Assembly (NCBI GenBank): GCA_007118565.1
Contig: SKRI01000176.1
Span: 1-57,297, forward strand
Source of the DNA: Gemmatimonadota bacterium
GTDB lineage: Bacteria > Gemmatimonadota > Gemmatimonadetes > Longimicrobiales > Longimicrobiaceae
Length of the DNA: 57,297 bases
Direction: 5' to 3'
This document shows, piece after piece, positions 8,421-23,528 of this stretch (within the stretch, counting starts at the first letter, position 1; the number at the start of each line of letters is the position of its first letter). The notes below the pieces were generated by a model. The model worked only from the letters and a program-made list of their open reading frames with translations. It searched no databases and was not told the DNA's origin. The position numbers and the translations under genes are program-made.

Positions 8421-9107
8421 CTAAACCGGCACCGGGAGGAGCGTGCGGAAGGCGCTTCGCGCCCGGTTCAGCCGGCTCTTCACCGTACCCACCGGAATGC
8501 CCATCGCCTCGGCGATCTCCTCGTAGGAGAGGTCGTCCACCTCCCGCATCACGAACGGAACCCGGTGATGCTCCTCGAGTCGGTCGATGGCGGTCCCGAT
8601 CGCCTCCCGCAACTCGCTGCGGTACGCCTCCCGCTCCGGGCTCGCGTCGGTGGCGGCGAACTCGAGCGGGCGCGAGGGAGAGCCCGACGGGGAGTGCTCG
8701 GGCCGGATGTCGGAGAACGACGTCTCCCGACGCCGGGAGCGGTTCCGGAACTCGTTCTTCAGGAGGTTGTTGGCGATGGTGTAGATCCAGGTCGAGAACT
8801 TCCGCCCCGGATCGTAGCTCGCACGCGCCCGGTGGATTCGCAGGAAGGTGTCCTGCGTGAGGTCGAGAACCCGCTCCTCCGCATCGAGGCGCTTCCGCAG
8901 GAAGCCCTGGATCTGCGGCTCGTACCGTTCTACGAGCAGGCGGAATGCGTCCGCGTTCCCGCTCGTATAGAGCTGGAAAAGCTCCTCGTCGCGAAGATCC
9001 TCGATACGCGGGGACTCGCCGGCGGCGTTCCCCTGCGGGTCGAGCACCGGCCTCTCCTGGCTCTGCCGCCGACGGGCGACGGACGGTCGTCGGATGGTCT
9101 GCTCCAT
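8421..9107 (-). CDS. RNA polymerase sigma factor, ECF (sigma-70 family)
   Basis: A 228-residue protein. Region 2 is clear (DAFRLLVERYEPQIQGFLRK, then LDLTQDTFLRIHRARASYDP and FSTWIYTIANNLLKNEFRNR). Region 4 is equally clear (HRVPFVMREVDDLSYEEIAEAMGIPVGTVKSRLNRAR). The linker between them is longer than usual and charged. The N-terminal 35 residues are basic and unconserved. No anti-sigma gene is adjacent. A promoter-like sequence sits directly before the ATG at 9107, so the mRNA may be leaderless. It ends the minus-strand run that begins with the ceramide-type genes but probably has its own promoter. Confidence 0.92.
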   Translation of the reverse strand: MEQTIRRPSVARRRQSQERPVLDPQGNAAGESPRIEDLRDEELFQLYTSGNADAFRLLVERYEPQIQGFLRKRLDAEERVLDLTQDTFLRIHRARASYDPGRKFSTWIYTIANNLLKNEFRNRSRRRETSFSDIRPEHSPSGSPSRPLEFAATDASPEREAYRSELREAIGTAIDRLEEHHRVPFVMREVDDLSYEEIAEAMGIPVGTVKSRLNRARSAFRTLLPVPV

Positions 9108-9114
9108 GGTGGAA

Positions 9115-9143
9115 AATATAACGAATGGCCCGTCCCCTGTCGA
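9115..9143 (-). promoter_or_regulatory. Sigma-70-like promoter of the sigma-factor gene
   Basis: On the minus strand: -35 TCGACA (9143-9138), 17-nt spacer, -10 TATATT (9120-9115). Each hexamer matches 5 of 6 consensus positions. Only 7 nt separate the -10 from the ATG, so transcription would begin at or next to the start codon. Confidence 0.65.
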
Positions 9144-9190
9144 GGACGGAAAGGGCGAACCCGCAACGGGGCAATGAGTTGCAAATTCCG

Positions 9191-10264
9191 CTACCGGGCG
9201 GCCCGGAACCGCCGGTAGAGGAAGAGGAAGAGCACGGAGCCGACCGTCAGCTGCGCATAGAAGGTGAGGAAGCGCCAGCCGGCCGTGGCGATCCCGATGA
9301 TCTCGCCGGGGAGAAGGGGGCCGAAGACGAAGAAGAAGGACGCTTCCGCCCCACCGGTGGCCCCGGGCGTCGGAATCATGGTCATCAGCGAGAAGACCAC
9401 CCACTGAAGGAGGAAGAAGAGCACGACGTCCACCCGCGCGCCGAGGAAGGCCGCCAGCGCCGCGATCACCGAATAGCGGGAGATCCACTGGATGGCGGCG
9501 AGGCACATGCTCAAGGCGAACCACCCCTTCCCGTTCCGGATGATCCCTTCGTACACGTCCCGCGCATCCCACCAGGCCGCGCGGAGCCGACGCCAGATGC
9601 GGATGTGGAACGGCGCCTCCTCGAAGGGATCCTTTTTCGCGGGACCCCTCAGCCGGAGGATGCGGAGGGTGATCCAGGTGAGGACGACCACCACCGCCAC
9701 GAGGATAAGCGCCGCGGGCAGATTGGCCTGGATCTGCTCCCCGATGCCGCGTAGCAGGGGCATCCGCCAGGCTCCGGTCACCATGATGGCGGCAGGGATG
9801 GCGATGGCGAAGAAGATCGCATCCTCCACCGATGCGAGGGTGGTGACCGAGGCCGCCGCCCCCGGGGAGACGCCCCGTTGCATGAGCAGTCCCCACTTGA
9901 ATACGCCCCCGCCCAACGCCGTAGGGCTGGCCGCCCCTCCGAGCGTGGTTCCCACCACCACGGTGAAGCTTTCCCTCAGGGTGAGGGCATGACCGATGAA
10001 GCGGGTCCAGATGGCGAGCCGCAGGGTATGCGTGACCCAGGGGACGAAGGCGAGGACGAGCGCCAGGAGGAGGTAGTGGCGGGGAAACTCGGTAAGGGCG
10101 GCGAGCACCTCGCGGTCCGTGGCGAGGAGGGTGAAGACCACATTCCCCAGCACGCCGATCGGCACCACGATCAGCATGATGTGAATGGCCCGTTTCCACA
10201 GGAGCTTACGGCGCTCCCCCTCCGGACGGGCCCCGGACGCCGCCTCCGGGGTCGACGTGCTCAT
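9191..10264 (-). CDS. Flippase-like (LPG synthase TM / UPF0104, YbhN type) integral membrane protein
   Basis: A 357-residue polytopic membrane protein with about 7-8 hydrophobic helices. Conserved-looking motifs include GTTLGGAASPTALGGGVFKW (about residues 106-125) and the C-terminal MIPTPGATGGAEASFFFVF, which carries the PTPGGxGxxE-type signature of the lysylphosphatidylglycerol synthase/flippase domain. Family members sit beside glycosyltransferases and are thought to move lipid-linked substrates, though few are proven. The ATG overlaps the upstream glycosyltransferase stop as ATGA. This places it in the putative sphingolipid run, where it may export a glycosylated lipid; that is inference. 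Confidence 0.8.
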   Translation of the reverse strand: MSTSTPEAASGARPEGERRKLLWKRAIHIMLIVVPIGVLGNVVFTLLATDREVLAALTEFPRHYLLLALVLAFVPWVTHTLRLAIWTRFIGHALTLRESFTVVVGTTLGGAASPTALGGGVFKWGLLMQRGVSPGAAASVTTLASVEDAIFFAIAIPAAIMVTGAWRMPLLRGIGEQIQANLPAALILVAVVVVLTWITLRILRLRGPAKKDPFEEAPFHIRIWRRLRAAWWDARDVYEGIIRNGKGWFALSMCLAAIQWISRYSVIAALAAFLGARVDVVLFFLLQWVVFSLMTMIPTPGATGGAEASFFFVFGPLLPGEIIGIATAGWRFLTFYAQLTVGSVLFLFLYRRFRAAR

Positions 10265-11385
10265 GGCTCCGCCGCCGCCTCCACCAGGCGGCGGTACTCC
10301 TCCACCAGCGCCCGGTTGATGGCGGCCCAGCTCCGCTCCGCGGCCGTCTCGCGCGCCGCGCTCCCCATGCGCGCGCGTCGAGCCTCGTCGTGCAGAAGCT
10401 CTCCGACCGCACCGGCAAGATTCTCCGGATGGTTGGCCGGGGTGACGCGGCCCGTCCGACTGTCCTCGACGAGATCCATCACCCCGCCCCGATCGACGAC
10501 CACCGGCGGCGTCCCCGAAGCCATTGCCTCGAGCACCACATTTCCGAAGGTCTCGGTGGTGGAGGGAAAGACGAAGATATCCGCGGAGGCGTACCAGGCC
10601 GCGAGCTCGGTCCCCTCGAGGTGACCGGCGAAGCAGGCGTTCGGGAGCCGGCTCTCCAGCTCCCCGCGCATCGGTCCGTCCCCCACCAGTGCCAGCCGGA
10701 AGGGGTCGCCGCGCCGGCGGAGGATCTCGGACATGACCACCAGGTCATCGAGATCCTTCTCCCGGACGAGCCTGCCGCCGAAGAGAACGATCGGCCCCTC
10801 CCCGGGGATCCCCTTCCGTAGCGCCTCCGAGCGCCGCCCCGGGTTGAAGCGAACCGGGTCGATACCGCGCGACCAGAGGCGCACACCCCGGATGCCGTTC
10901 CGGTCGAGCTCGTGAATCATCGCGCGGGAGGGGGCGAAAACCGCGTCGCACCGCCCGTAGAAGTGTCGCAGGATCCGCCACCCGGCGGCCTCCAGCGGCC
11001 GGACCCGGTAGTAACGGAAGTAGGAGACGAAATGGGTGTGGAAGCTGGCCACGGCCGGAATGCCGCGGCGGTGCGCGGCGGTAACGGCCCGGTAGGCGAG
11101 CGGCGTTGGACTCACCGTGTGCACGAGATCGGCTCGGAAGTCGTCCAGCGCGCGCCCCACTCCGAAGGTGGGCAACGCGACCCGGTAGTCCGGATAGAGG
11201 GGGAAGCGGACGTACGGGACCTTTCGGACCCGGTCGGCCCAAGGCACCTCGGGGCCCGGAACAAAGGGGGAGAATACGCGGAAGTCGATCCCCTCGTCGA
11301 CCAGCGTGTCGAAGAGCCGCGCCAGGGTGAGGGACACGCCGTCGACGTGGGGCAGGAGGCTCTCCGTGAAGTAGGCGATCCTCAC
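10261..11385 (-). CDS. GT4-family glycosyltransferase (GDP-mannose-dependent mannosyltransferase-like)
   Basis: A 374-residue GT-B fold enzyme. Seen: N-terminal MRIAYFTESLLPHVDGVSL acceptor-side motif, FGGRLVREKDLDDLV at the start of the second Rossmann domain, and the EX7E-type donor site ETFGNVVLEAMASGTPPVVV. It resembles MgtA/PimB-type lipid mannosyltransferases, but sugar donor and acceptor cannot be read from sequence. The start is GTG at 11385, without a strong ribosome site. Downstream it is coupled by ATGA to the flippase-like gene; upstream, 54 nt separate it from the GNAT gene. Its position suggests a glycolipid, possibly glycosyl-ceramide, product. Confidence 0.85.
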   Translation of the reverse strand: MRIAYFTESLLPHVDGVSLTLARLFDTLVDEGIDFRVFSPFVPGPEVPWADRVRKVPYVRFPLYPDYRVALPTFGVGRALDDFRADLVHTVSPTPLAYRAVTAAHRRGIPAVASFHTHFVSYFRYYRVRPLEAAGWRILRHFYGRCDAVFAPSRAMIHELDRNGIRGVRLWSRGIDPVRFNPGRRSEALRKGIPGEGPIVLFGGRLVREKDLDDLVVMSEILRRRGDPFRLALVGDGPMRGELESRLPNACFAGHLEGTELAAWYASADIFVFPSTTETFGNVVLEAMASGTPPVVVDRGGVMDLVEDSRTGRVTPANHPENLAGAVGELLHDEARRARMGSAARETAAERSWAAINRALVEEYRRLVEAAAEP

Positions 11386-11439
11386 GGGATTTGGGCAAGG
11401 CGCCGGGCCACGGTCATGGGGCGCGGTCTGGCACGAAGA

Positions 11440-12555
11440 TCATCCCAGCGGGCGCAGGTAGATCCGGTACCGCTTGTTCACGTAAGCGCCCATCTTCTCG
11501 AGGGCCAGGTTCATCTCCCGGTTGTCCTCGAGTATCCACGACGCCTCGCCGTGATACCCCTTCTCCCCCTCGCCGACCAGCCAGGTCCGCAGGTAGAGCA
11601 GGGGCCCGAGCGCGCGGTGGCGATGCTCGGCGCGGATGCCGAGGGTGAGGATGCGAACCCGCCAGACCCTGCGGCGGTGCCAGAGGAAGCGGAGGAAGCC
11701 GAAGGGAAAGAGGCGCCCATTGAGCGGCTTGAAGGCCACGTTCAGATCGGGGAGCGCCAGGGAGAACCCCGCCGGCTCGCCCTCGACCTCGGCGATCAGG
11801 CAGAGGTCCGGGTCGTAGACGGGCTTCATCTCCCGCGCCATGAAATCGAACTCTTCGTCGGTCATCGGCACGAACCCCCAGTTCTCCTCCCACGCCGCAT
11901 TGTAGATGTCCTTGATGATGCCGACATCGCGCTCGAAATGCTTCGGGTCGATCGGGCGCACGGTCGCCTTCTCGCGGCGGGCGAGCCGCTCGACGCCGCG
12001 CACCAGCCGCTCCGGGGCGGGCGCGCGGTCGAGCGCGTAGGCGAGCAGGTCCTTCTCCTTCCGGTAGCCGGCGCCCTCGATCAGCGTGCCGTAGTACGGG
12101 GGGTTGTAGGGCATCATTATGGCCGGCTCCTTTCCGAAGCCATCGACCAGGAGGCCACACTCCTCGTTGGTGGAGAAGTTCATCGGCCCCCGGACCTGCT
12201 CCATTCCCCGCTCACGCAGCCAGCCTTCCGCCGCCTCGAAGAGCGCACGAGCGGTCACTGCAACGTTCTCGCATTCGAAGAATCCGAAGAATCCGGTTCG
12301 CTCGTCGTGGAACTCGTTGTGACGGTGGTTGACGATGGCAGCGATGCGCCCCACCGGGCGCCCCTCCCGCTCGGCCAGGAGGTATGCCACTTCCGCGTGC
12401 CTGTGGAAGGGATGCTTCTCGCGGTCGAGGAGGGTGCGGAGCTGGAGGCGGAGCGGGGGCACCCAGGCGGGATCGCCCGCGTTCATCTCCCACGCCAGGT
12501 CGATGAACGGCTTGAGGGAGCGACCGGGCGGGATCTCGCGGACGGTGACGGTCAA
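11440..12555 (-). CDS. GNAT-fold acyltransferase, candidate bacterial ceramide synthase (bCerS)
   Basis: About 371 residues. The protein has the long two-lobed GNAT layout seen next to serine palmitoyltransferase in several phyla: FIDLAWEMNAGDPAWVPPLR at the N-terminus, FGFFECENV, then GPMNFSTNEECGLLVDGF and MMPYNPPYYGTL, and a C-terminal acetyl-CoA-binding-like half. Known: bacterial ceramide is made by Spt, a GNAT-superfamily bCerS that N-acylates the base, and the reductase CerR. All three types lie side by side here, so N-acylation of 3-ketosphinganine is a reasonable inference. The only in-frame start between the spt stop and the conserved region is TTG at 12555; it lacks a good ribosome site, so the start is uncertain. 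Confidence 0.72.
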   Translation of the reverse strand: MTVTVREIPPGRSLKPFIDLAWEMNAGDPAWVPPLRLQLRTLLDREKHPFHRHAEVAYLLAEREGRPVGRIAAIVNHRHNEFHDERTGFFGFFECENVAVTARALFEAAEGWLRERGMEQVRGPMNFSTNEECGLLVDGFGKEPAIMMPYNPPYYGTLIEGAGYRKEKDLLAYALDRAPAPERLVRGVERLARREKATVRPIDPKHFERDVGIIKDIYNAAWEENWGFVPMTDEEFDFMAREMKPVYDPDLCLIAEVEGEPAGFSLALPDLNVAFKPLNGRLFPFGFLRFLWHRRRVWRVRILTLGIRAEHRHRALGPLLYLRTWLVGEGEKGYHGEASWILEDNREMNLALEKMGAYVNKRYRIYLRPLG

Positions 12556-12622
12556 GGGGCGATGTGGAGAGCGGGGACTCGAGCGGCCCCTGGGAGGCCG
12601 CGGGCACGGCGGAACGGCTTCG

Positions 12623-13840
12623 TCAGATGATGCCGCGCGCCCGCCCCACCTTGCCGAAGGCGTCCAGCACCTCGTCCAGATGGTCACGGGTATGCGTCGC
12701 CATGACCGAGGTCCGCAGCCGGCACGAGTGGTCGGGGACCGCCGGCGGAAGCACCGGATTCGTGAAGACACCCACATCGAAGAGGCCGCGCCAGAAGCCG
12801 AGGGTGGGCATCATCTCCCCGATCACGACCGGGATGATCGGCGTCTCCGAGGTGACCGTGTCGTACCCGAGCGACTGGAGCCCGGAGCGAAGATAGTCGG
12901 CGTTCTCCCAGAGTCGAACGCGGCGCTCCGGCTCCCGCTCCATGACGTCGAGGCAGGCGAGGACGGTGGCCACGGCGGACGGCGGCATGCTCGCGCTGAA
13001 GATGAGCGAGCGAGCGTGGTGCTTGAGGAAGTGAATGACTTCGGTCGGGCCCCCGAGCGCGCCGCCGATCGAAGCGAACGACTTGGAGAAGGTGGCCATG
13101 GAGAGGTCGACGCGCTCCTCGAGGCCGAAGTGCTGCGCGGTTCCGCCCCCCCGCTCGCCGATCACCCCCACGGCATGCGCATCGTCGACCAGCAGCCGGG
13201 CCCCGTACTCCTCGACGATGGGAACGATGCTGGGCAGGTCCACGATGTTCCCCTCCATGGAGAAGACGCCGTCGGTCACGACCAGCACGCCGCCGGGCGC
13301 TTCCGCGTGCCGTTCGAGCGCCCTGCGCATTCCCTCGACGTCGCCGTGCGGGTAGCGAACCATCTGCCCCGCCGACAGCAAACCGCCGTCGACGAGGGAG
13401 GCATGATTGAGGCGGTCCTGGATGACCACGCCGCCGCGCCCCACGAGGGTAGAGATGGCACCGAGGTTCGTCTGGTAGCCGGTGCTGAAGACGAGCGACG
13501 ATTCATGACCCATGAAGGCGGCGAGCCGCGTCTCGAGCTCCTCGTGGAGGTCGAGCGTCCCATTGAGGAAGCGGCTCCCCGTGCACCCGGTCCCGTAGCG
13601 GTCCAGGGCGGCCTTGGCGCGCTCGAGAACGTACGGGTGGTGGGTGAGTCCGAGGTAGTTGTTCGACCCGACCATTACCTTCCGCTCCCCGCGGATGGTG
13701 ACCTCGGTGTCGGCGCTCGCCTCGATGGCCTGGAAGTAGGGGTAGACCCCCGCTTCCATCACGTCGCGAGCCGCACGGAACCTCTTGCACTTGTCGAATA
13801 CGTCCATGGAGGCACGCACCTGCTGGTCAAGCGCTTCCAT
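12623..13840 (-). CDS. spt: Serine palmitoyltransferase-like PLP enzyme (alpha-oxoamine synthase family)
   Basis: A 405-residue fold-type I aminotransferase relative. Seen: GSNNYLGLTHHP, DDAHAVGVIGERGGGTAQHF, the PLP lysine in TFSKSFASIGG and a C-terminal LRTSVMATHT. VFSMEGNIVDLP and the MATHT motif favour serine palmitoyltransferase over biotin (BioF) or KBL enzymes. The reaction is condensation of L-serine with a long acyl thioester to 3-ketosphinganine, the committed step of sphingolipid synthesis. The ATG at 13840 has GGAGAGG upstream. An epimerase/dehydratase gene lies upstream and a GNAT gene 67 nt downstream; no bio genes are near. Substrate identity is inferred, not shown. Confidence 0.8.
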   Translation of the reverse strand: MEALDQQVRASMDVFDKCKRFRAARDVMEAGVYPYFQAIEASADTEVTIRGERKVMVGSNNYLGLTHHPYVLERAKAALDRYGTGCTGSRFLNGTLDLHEELETRLAAFMGHESSLVFSTGYQTNLGAISTLVGRGGVVIQDRLNHASLVDGGLLSAGQMVRYPHGDVEGMRRALERHAEAPGGVLVVTDGVFSMEGNIVDLPSIVPIVEEYGARLLVDDAHAVGVIGERGGGTAQHFGLEERVDLSMATFSKSFASIGGALGGPTEVIHFLKHHARSLIFSASMPPSAVATVLACLDVMEREPERRVRLWENADYLRSGLQSLGYDTVTSETPIIPVVIGEMMPTLGFWRGLFDVGVFTNPVLPPAVPDHSCRLRTSVMATHTRDHLDEVLDAFGKVGRARGII

Positions 13841-13877
13841 ATCTAACCTCTCCAGCTCTCGGCGGGAGCACGGATTG

Positions 13878-13901
13878 GCGACCCGGTCATGACCGGGTCG
13901 C
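13878..13901. promoter_or_regulatory. Perfect 24-nt palindrome upstream of spt
   Basis: The arm GCGACCCGGT and its exact complement flank CATG. It lies 37 nt upstream of the spt start and 57 nt after the epimerase stop. No T-run follows on either strand, so it may be an operator or an RNA hairpin rather than a classical terminator. Confidence 0.6.
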
Positions 13902-13958
13902 TCCACGGACCGATGAGGTGCGGAACGGGAATGACCCCGAACCCTTCGTGTAGAGCCG

Positions 13959-14942
13959 TCACAACCATCCCTGGCATCGGTACCATTCCACGGTCTGCCT
14001 CATCGCGCGTTCGAGTGGGGTGGTGTCGGACGATGGCAGGAGCCATTCGCCTCCGGCGAGTTCGCACACCCACCCTTCGGCCAGCATCTCCTCCGCCTTC
14101 TCACGGCTGAAGGTGGCGGTCATCCCCATTGCCGCGGCCGCCCCTTCGGTCAACCGGGCCGCGACTCGCAACGCGGCCGCCGGCAGCGGAACCGGCAGGT
14201 ACCGCCTCCGTCCCAGCGCGTCGGCCATAACCTCGACCACCTCCGGCCAGCGGTGCACACGAGGGTGGGACACCGCATACGTCCCTTCCGGTCCCTCGGC
14301 CGCCCGGGAGAGCGCCCCGGCAAGGTCGGGTGCGTATGCCAGGTGGAGCCGCTCTCCGCCCCCCTTCGGCATCGGGGCGATCCCGTGCCGGACCATGCGG
14401 AAGTACGGGAGCAGCGCACGATCACCCGGCCCGAAGACCGCCGGCGCTCGCAGCGTGATCACGCCGGTCCCCTCCGGCATTCCCCGTTCCAGCGCCTCCT
14501 CCCCGTCGAGCTTGCTCCGCCCGTACGCCGTAAGGGGCATCGGGGGATCGTCCGACCGCCGGGGTCGACCCTCCGGTGCGGGACCGCACGCTGCGTACGA
14601 GCTGAGGTGGATGATTCGGCGCGGGGGGGTCGCGGCGCCCGCCACCGCCGCGGCCAGCAGCCGGGAGCCGTCGACATTGGCGCGCCGGAAGCCGGCCTCG
14701 CTCCGCGCGAAGGTGACCGCGGCCAGATGGAAGACCACATCCACGCCCCGAACCGCCTCGGCCAGAGAGGCCGGATCGAGCAGCCCGCCCTCCACCCGCT
14801 CGGCACCGATCCGGTCGAGCGTGCCGGTGTCCGAGGTCCTGCGCACGAGGGCGCGGATCTCCCACCCCTCCTCGTGGAGCCGCTCCACCAGGTGGCTGCC
14901 GACGAACCCCGTCGCCCCGGTCACCAACGCTCGTCTCCCCAT
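13959..14942 (-). CDS. NAD-dependent epimerase/dehydratase (SDR), candidate ceramide reductase CerR
   Basis: A 327-residue extended short-chain dehydrogenase. Seen: Rossmann GATGFVGSHL (residues about 9-18), FHLAAVTF, the SS and YxxxK catalytic parts HLSSYAACG and LTAYGRSKLDGEE, and RAPAVFGPGD in the substrate domain. The family oxidises or reduces sugar nucleotides, sterols or ketolipids. With an Spt-like and a GNAT-like gene directly downstream, reduction of the 3-keto group of the ceramide precursor is the likeliest job; a sugar-nucleotide role for the nearby glycosyltransferase is the alternative. The ATG at 14942 is the only start at the Rossmann N-terminus. It is the first gene of the minus-strand run. 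Confidence 0.8.
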   Translation of the reverse strand: MGRRALVTGATGFVGSHLVERLHEEGWEIRALVRRTSDTGTLDRIGAERVEGGLLDPASLAEAVRGVDVVFHLAAVTFARSEAGFRRANVDGSRLLAAAVAGAATPPRRIIHLSSYAACGPAPEGRPRRSDDPPMPLTAYGRSKLDGEEALERGMPEGTGVITLRAPAVFGPGDRALLPYFRMVRHGIAPMPKGGGERLHLAYAPDLAGALSRAAEGPEGTYAVSHPRVHRWPEVVEVMADALGRRRYLPVPLPAAALRVAARLTEGAAAAMGMTATFSREKAEEMLAEGWVCELAGGEWLLPSSDTTPLERAMRQTVEWYRCQGWL

Positions 14943-15148
14943 GAATTAGGCTACGAAGATGCGGAAGCGCGATCGAAATGGCAACGGGCCGCAGAACGGG
15001 CGAAGATTTCCTGCCGCGGCGCTGGCCGCTTCGTCACTGGCCCGGGGGTTGCTCCATCCCTGTCGCCGCCCGGGCAAACCCTTAGATTCCGCCCGGCCGA
15101 ATCCGAGCCCGTCCGCACGGCTGCGCCCCGACCCGACACACCCCCGAG

Positions 15149-22044
<6,896 letters not shown>

Positions 22045-22089
22045 ACGATCCTCCCGATCTCATCGAGAAAATCCACAGGATACCCTGAC

Positions 22090-22668
22090 ATGGCCCAGAC
22101 ACCTTCGACCATGCTGCCGCTCGGCACGCACGCCCCGGACTTCTCCCTGAAGGAGCTGGGCGGGCAACCGGTGACCCTCCGCTCGTTCGCGGACGCCCCC
22201 GCGCTCCTCGTGATGTTCATCTGCAACCACTGCCCGTTCGTGAAGCATGTGCGCGACGAGCTGGCCCGGCTGGGTCGGGATTATCAGGCCCGGGGCGTGG
22301 GCGTTGTGGCCATCAGCGCCAATGACGCGGAGCAGAAGCCGGAGGACAGCCCCGAGCGGATGCGCGAGGAGGCCCGCGCCGCGGGGTATACCTTCCCCTA
22401 CCTCCACGACGAGACGCAGGAGGTGGCAAAGGCGTACCGGGCCGCCTGCACCCCGGACTTCTTTCTCTTCGACGGCGATCGGAAGCTGGTCTACCGGGGA
22501 CAGCTCGACGGATCCCGCCCCGGCAACGACGTTCCGGTGACCGGCGTGGATCTGCGAACGGCGCTGGACGCGGTCCTCGCGGGTGAGGAGGTACCCCGCA
22601 ACCAGACGCCCAGCATCGGCTGCAACATCAAGTGGCGACCGGGAAACGAGCCCGACTACGCCGGGTAG
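22090..22668 (+). CDS. Thioredoxin-fold protein (AhpC/TSA-redoxin family)
   Basis: 192 residues. Seen: N-terminal LGTHAPDFSLKELGGQPVTL, the redox-site region FICNHCPFVKHVRDEL (a CNHC motif in place of CxxC of thioredoxin, same spacing) and CTPDFFLFD with the cis-proline. The C-terminal tail has PSIGCNIKW, conserved in this subfamily. No signal peptide, so cytosolic. The function is likely thiol-disulfide or peroxide reduction; the substrate is unknown. It lies 45 nt downstream of ligA and just before lepB, likely in one transcript. Confidence 0.85.
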   Translation: MAQTPSTMLPLGTHAPDFSLKELGGQPVTLRSFADAPALLVMFICNHCPFVKHVRDELARLGRDYQARGVGVVAISANDAEQKPEDSPERMREEARAAGYTFPYLHDETQEVAKAYRAACTPDFFLFDGDRKLVYRGQLDGSRPGNDVPVTGVDLRTALDAVLAGEEVPRNQTPSIGCNIKWRPGNEPDYAG

Positions 22669-22700
22669 TTACCGGAAACAGCGACCCCGACCTCAGGCAC

Positions 22701-23477
22701 GTGGCACGCACGACACGCACACCTCCCTCCGGAAGGAGGCGGCGCGACCGCAAGGCGGACGCGCCCACCGGCAAGGAGATCAAGAGCGCATCCCTGGAGT
22801 GGATCAAGACCTTCGCCATCGCGGTGGTGGTCGTCCTCTTCCTGCGCACCTTCCTCATTGCGGCCTTCTCGATTCCCTCGGGAAGCATGGAGGACACCCT
22901 CCTCGTGGGCGACTATCTGATGGCCAACAAGGCCGTCTACGGCGCCCGCATTCCCGTGCTGGGTGTGCGCACACCCGCCTTTCGTGAGCCGCGGCGCGGG
23001 GAGATCGTCGTCTTCCGGCCCGAGTACAACGATCCCGTCTTCGATGTGGTGAAGCGAATCGTTGCCGTGGAGGGCGACACCGTCGCCATGCGTGATGCAG
23101 CGCTCTATCTGAACGGAGAGCGGCAGGACGAGCCTTATGTGAGGATCACGGGCCTCCCCGACGCCCCGCTCGCACGCTCCGGTCCCTTCGGCTACCGCTG
23201 GCATCACAACCACCTTCCGAACGATGTGGACTCGGCCGCCTACAGCGCCACCCGCGACAGCTGGGGCCCGCTCGTCGTTCCGGAGGGGCACTATATGATG
23301 CTGGGAGACAACCGCCAGGAGTCGCTCGATTCGCGCATGGCCGGCTTCATTCCCCGGGAGGTGATCACGGGGCGGCCGATGTTCCTCTACTACTCCATCG
23401 ACCGGACCAGACCCCGGCCCTTTCCCCGAATGCTGACCGCCGCACGCTGGAACCGCATCGGGCAGTCCATCGAGTAA
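22701..23477 (+). CDS. lepB: Signal peptidase I
   Basis: 258 residues from GTG 22701. A basic cytosolic N-terminus is followed by one membrane helix (WIKTFAIAVVVVLFLRTFLI). The catalytic Ser is in IPSGSMEDTL and the catalytic Lys in DVVKRIVAVEGD. The downstream box D GDNRQESLDSR is present. The enzyme cleaves signal peptides of exported proteins at the outer face of the cytoplasmic membrane. A longer frame opens at GTG 22632 inside the redoxin gene; 22701 is preferred because it avoids the 37-nt overlap, but neither start has a strong ribosome site. Confidence 0.93.
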   Translation: MARTTRTPPSGRRRRDRKADAPTGKEIKSASLEWIKTFAIAVVVVLFLRTFLIAAFSIPSGSMEDTLLVGDYLMANKAVYGARIPVLGVRTPAFREPRRGEIVVFRPEYNDPVFDVVKRIVAVEGDTVAMRDAALYLNGERQDEPYVRITGLPDAPLARSGPFGYRWHHNHLPNDVDSAAYSATRDSWGPLVVPEGHYMMLGDNRQESLDSRMAGFIPREVITGRPMFLYYSIDRTRPRPFPRMLTAARWNRIGQSIE

Positions 23478-23528
23478 CAGGATCGGCACATCCCGTATCC
23501 GCAGGGAGCCGACCGCCCGGAGACTTCC

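Noticed and set aside
8421-10199. Extended 592-residue reading of the sigma-factor frame
   Set aside because: The upstream part is out of frame with the real flippase-like gene at the same place. The sigma homology begins at the ATG 9107.
12556-12777. N-terminal extension of the GNAT protein into the spt gene
   Set aside because: Residues upstream of 12555 are Arg/Pro-rich shadow translation of spt with no homology-like pattern.
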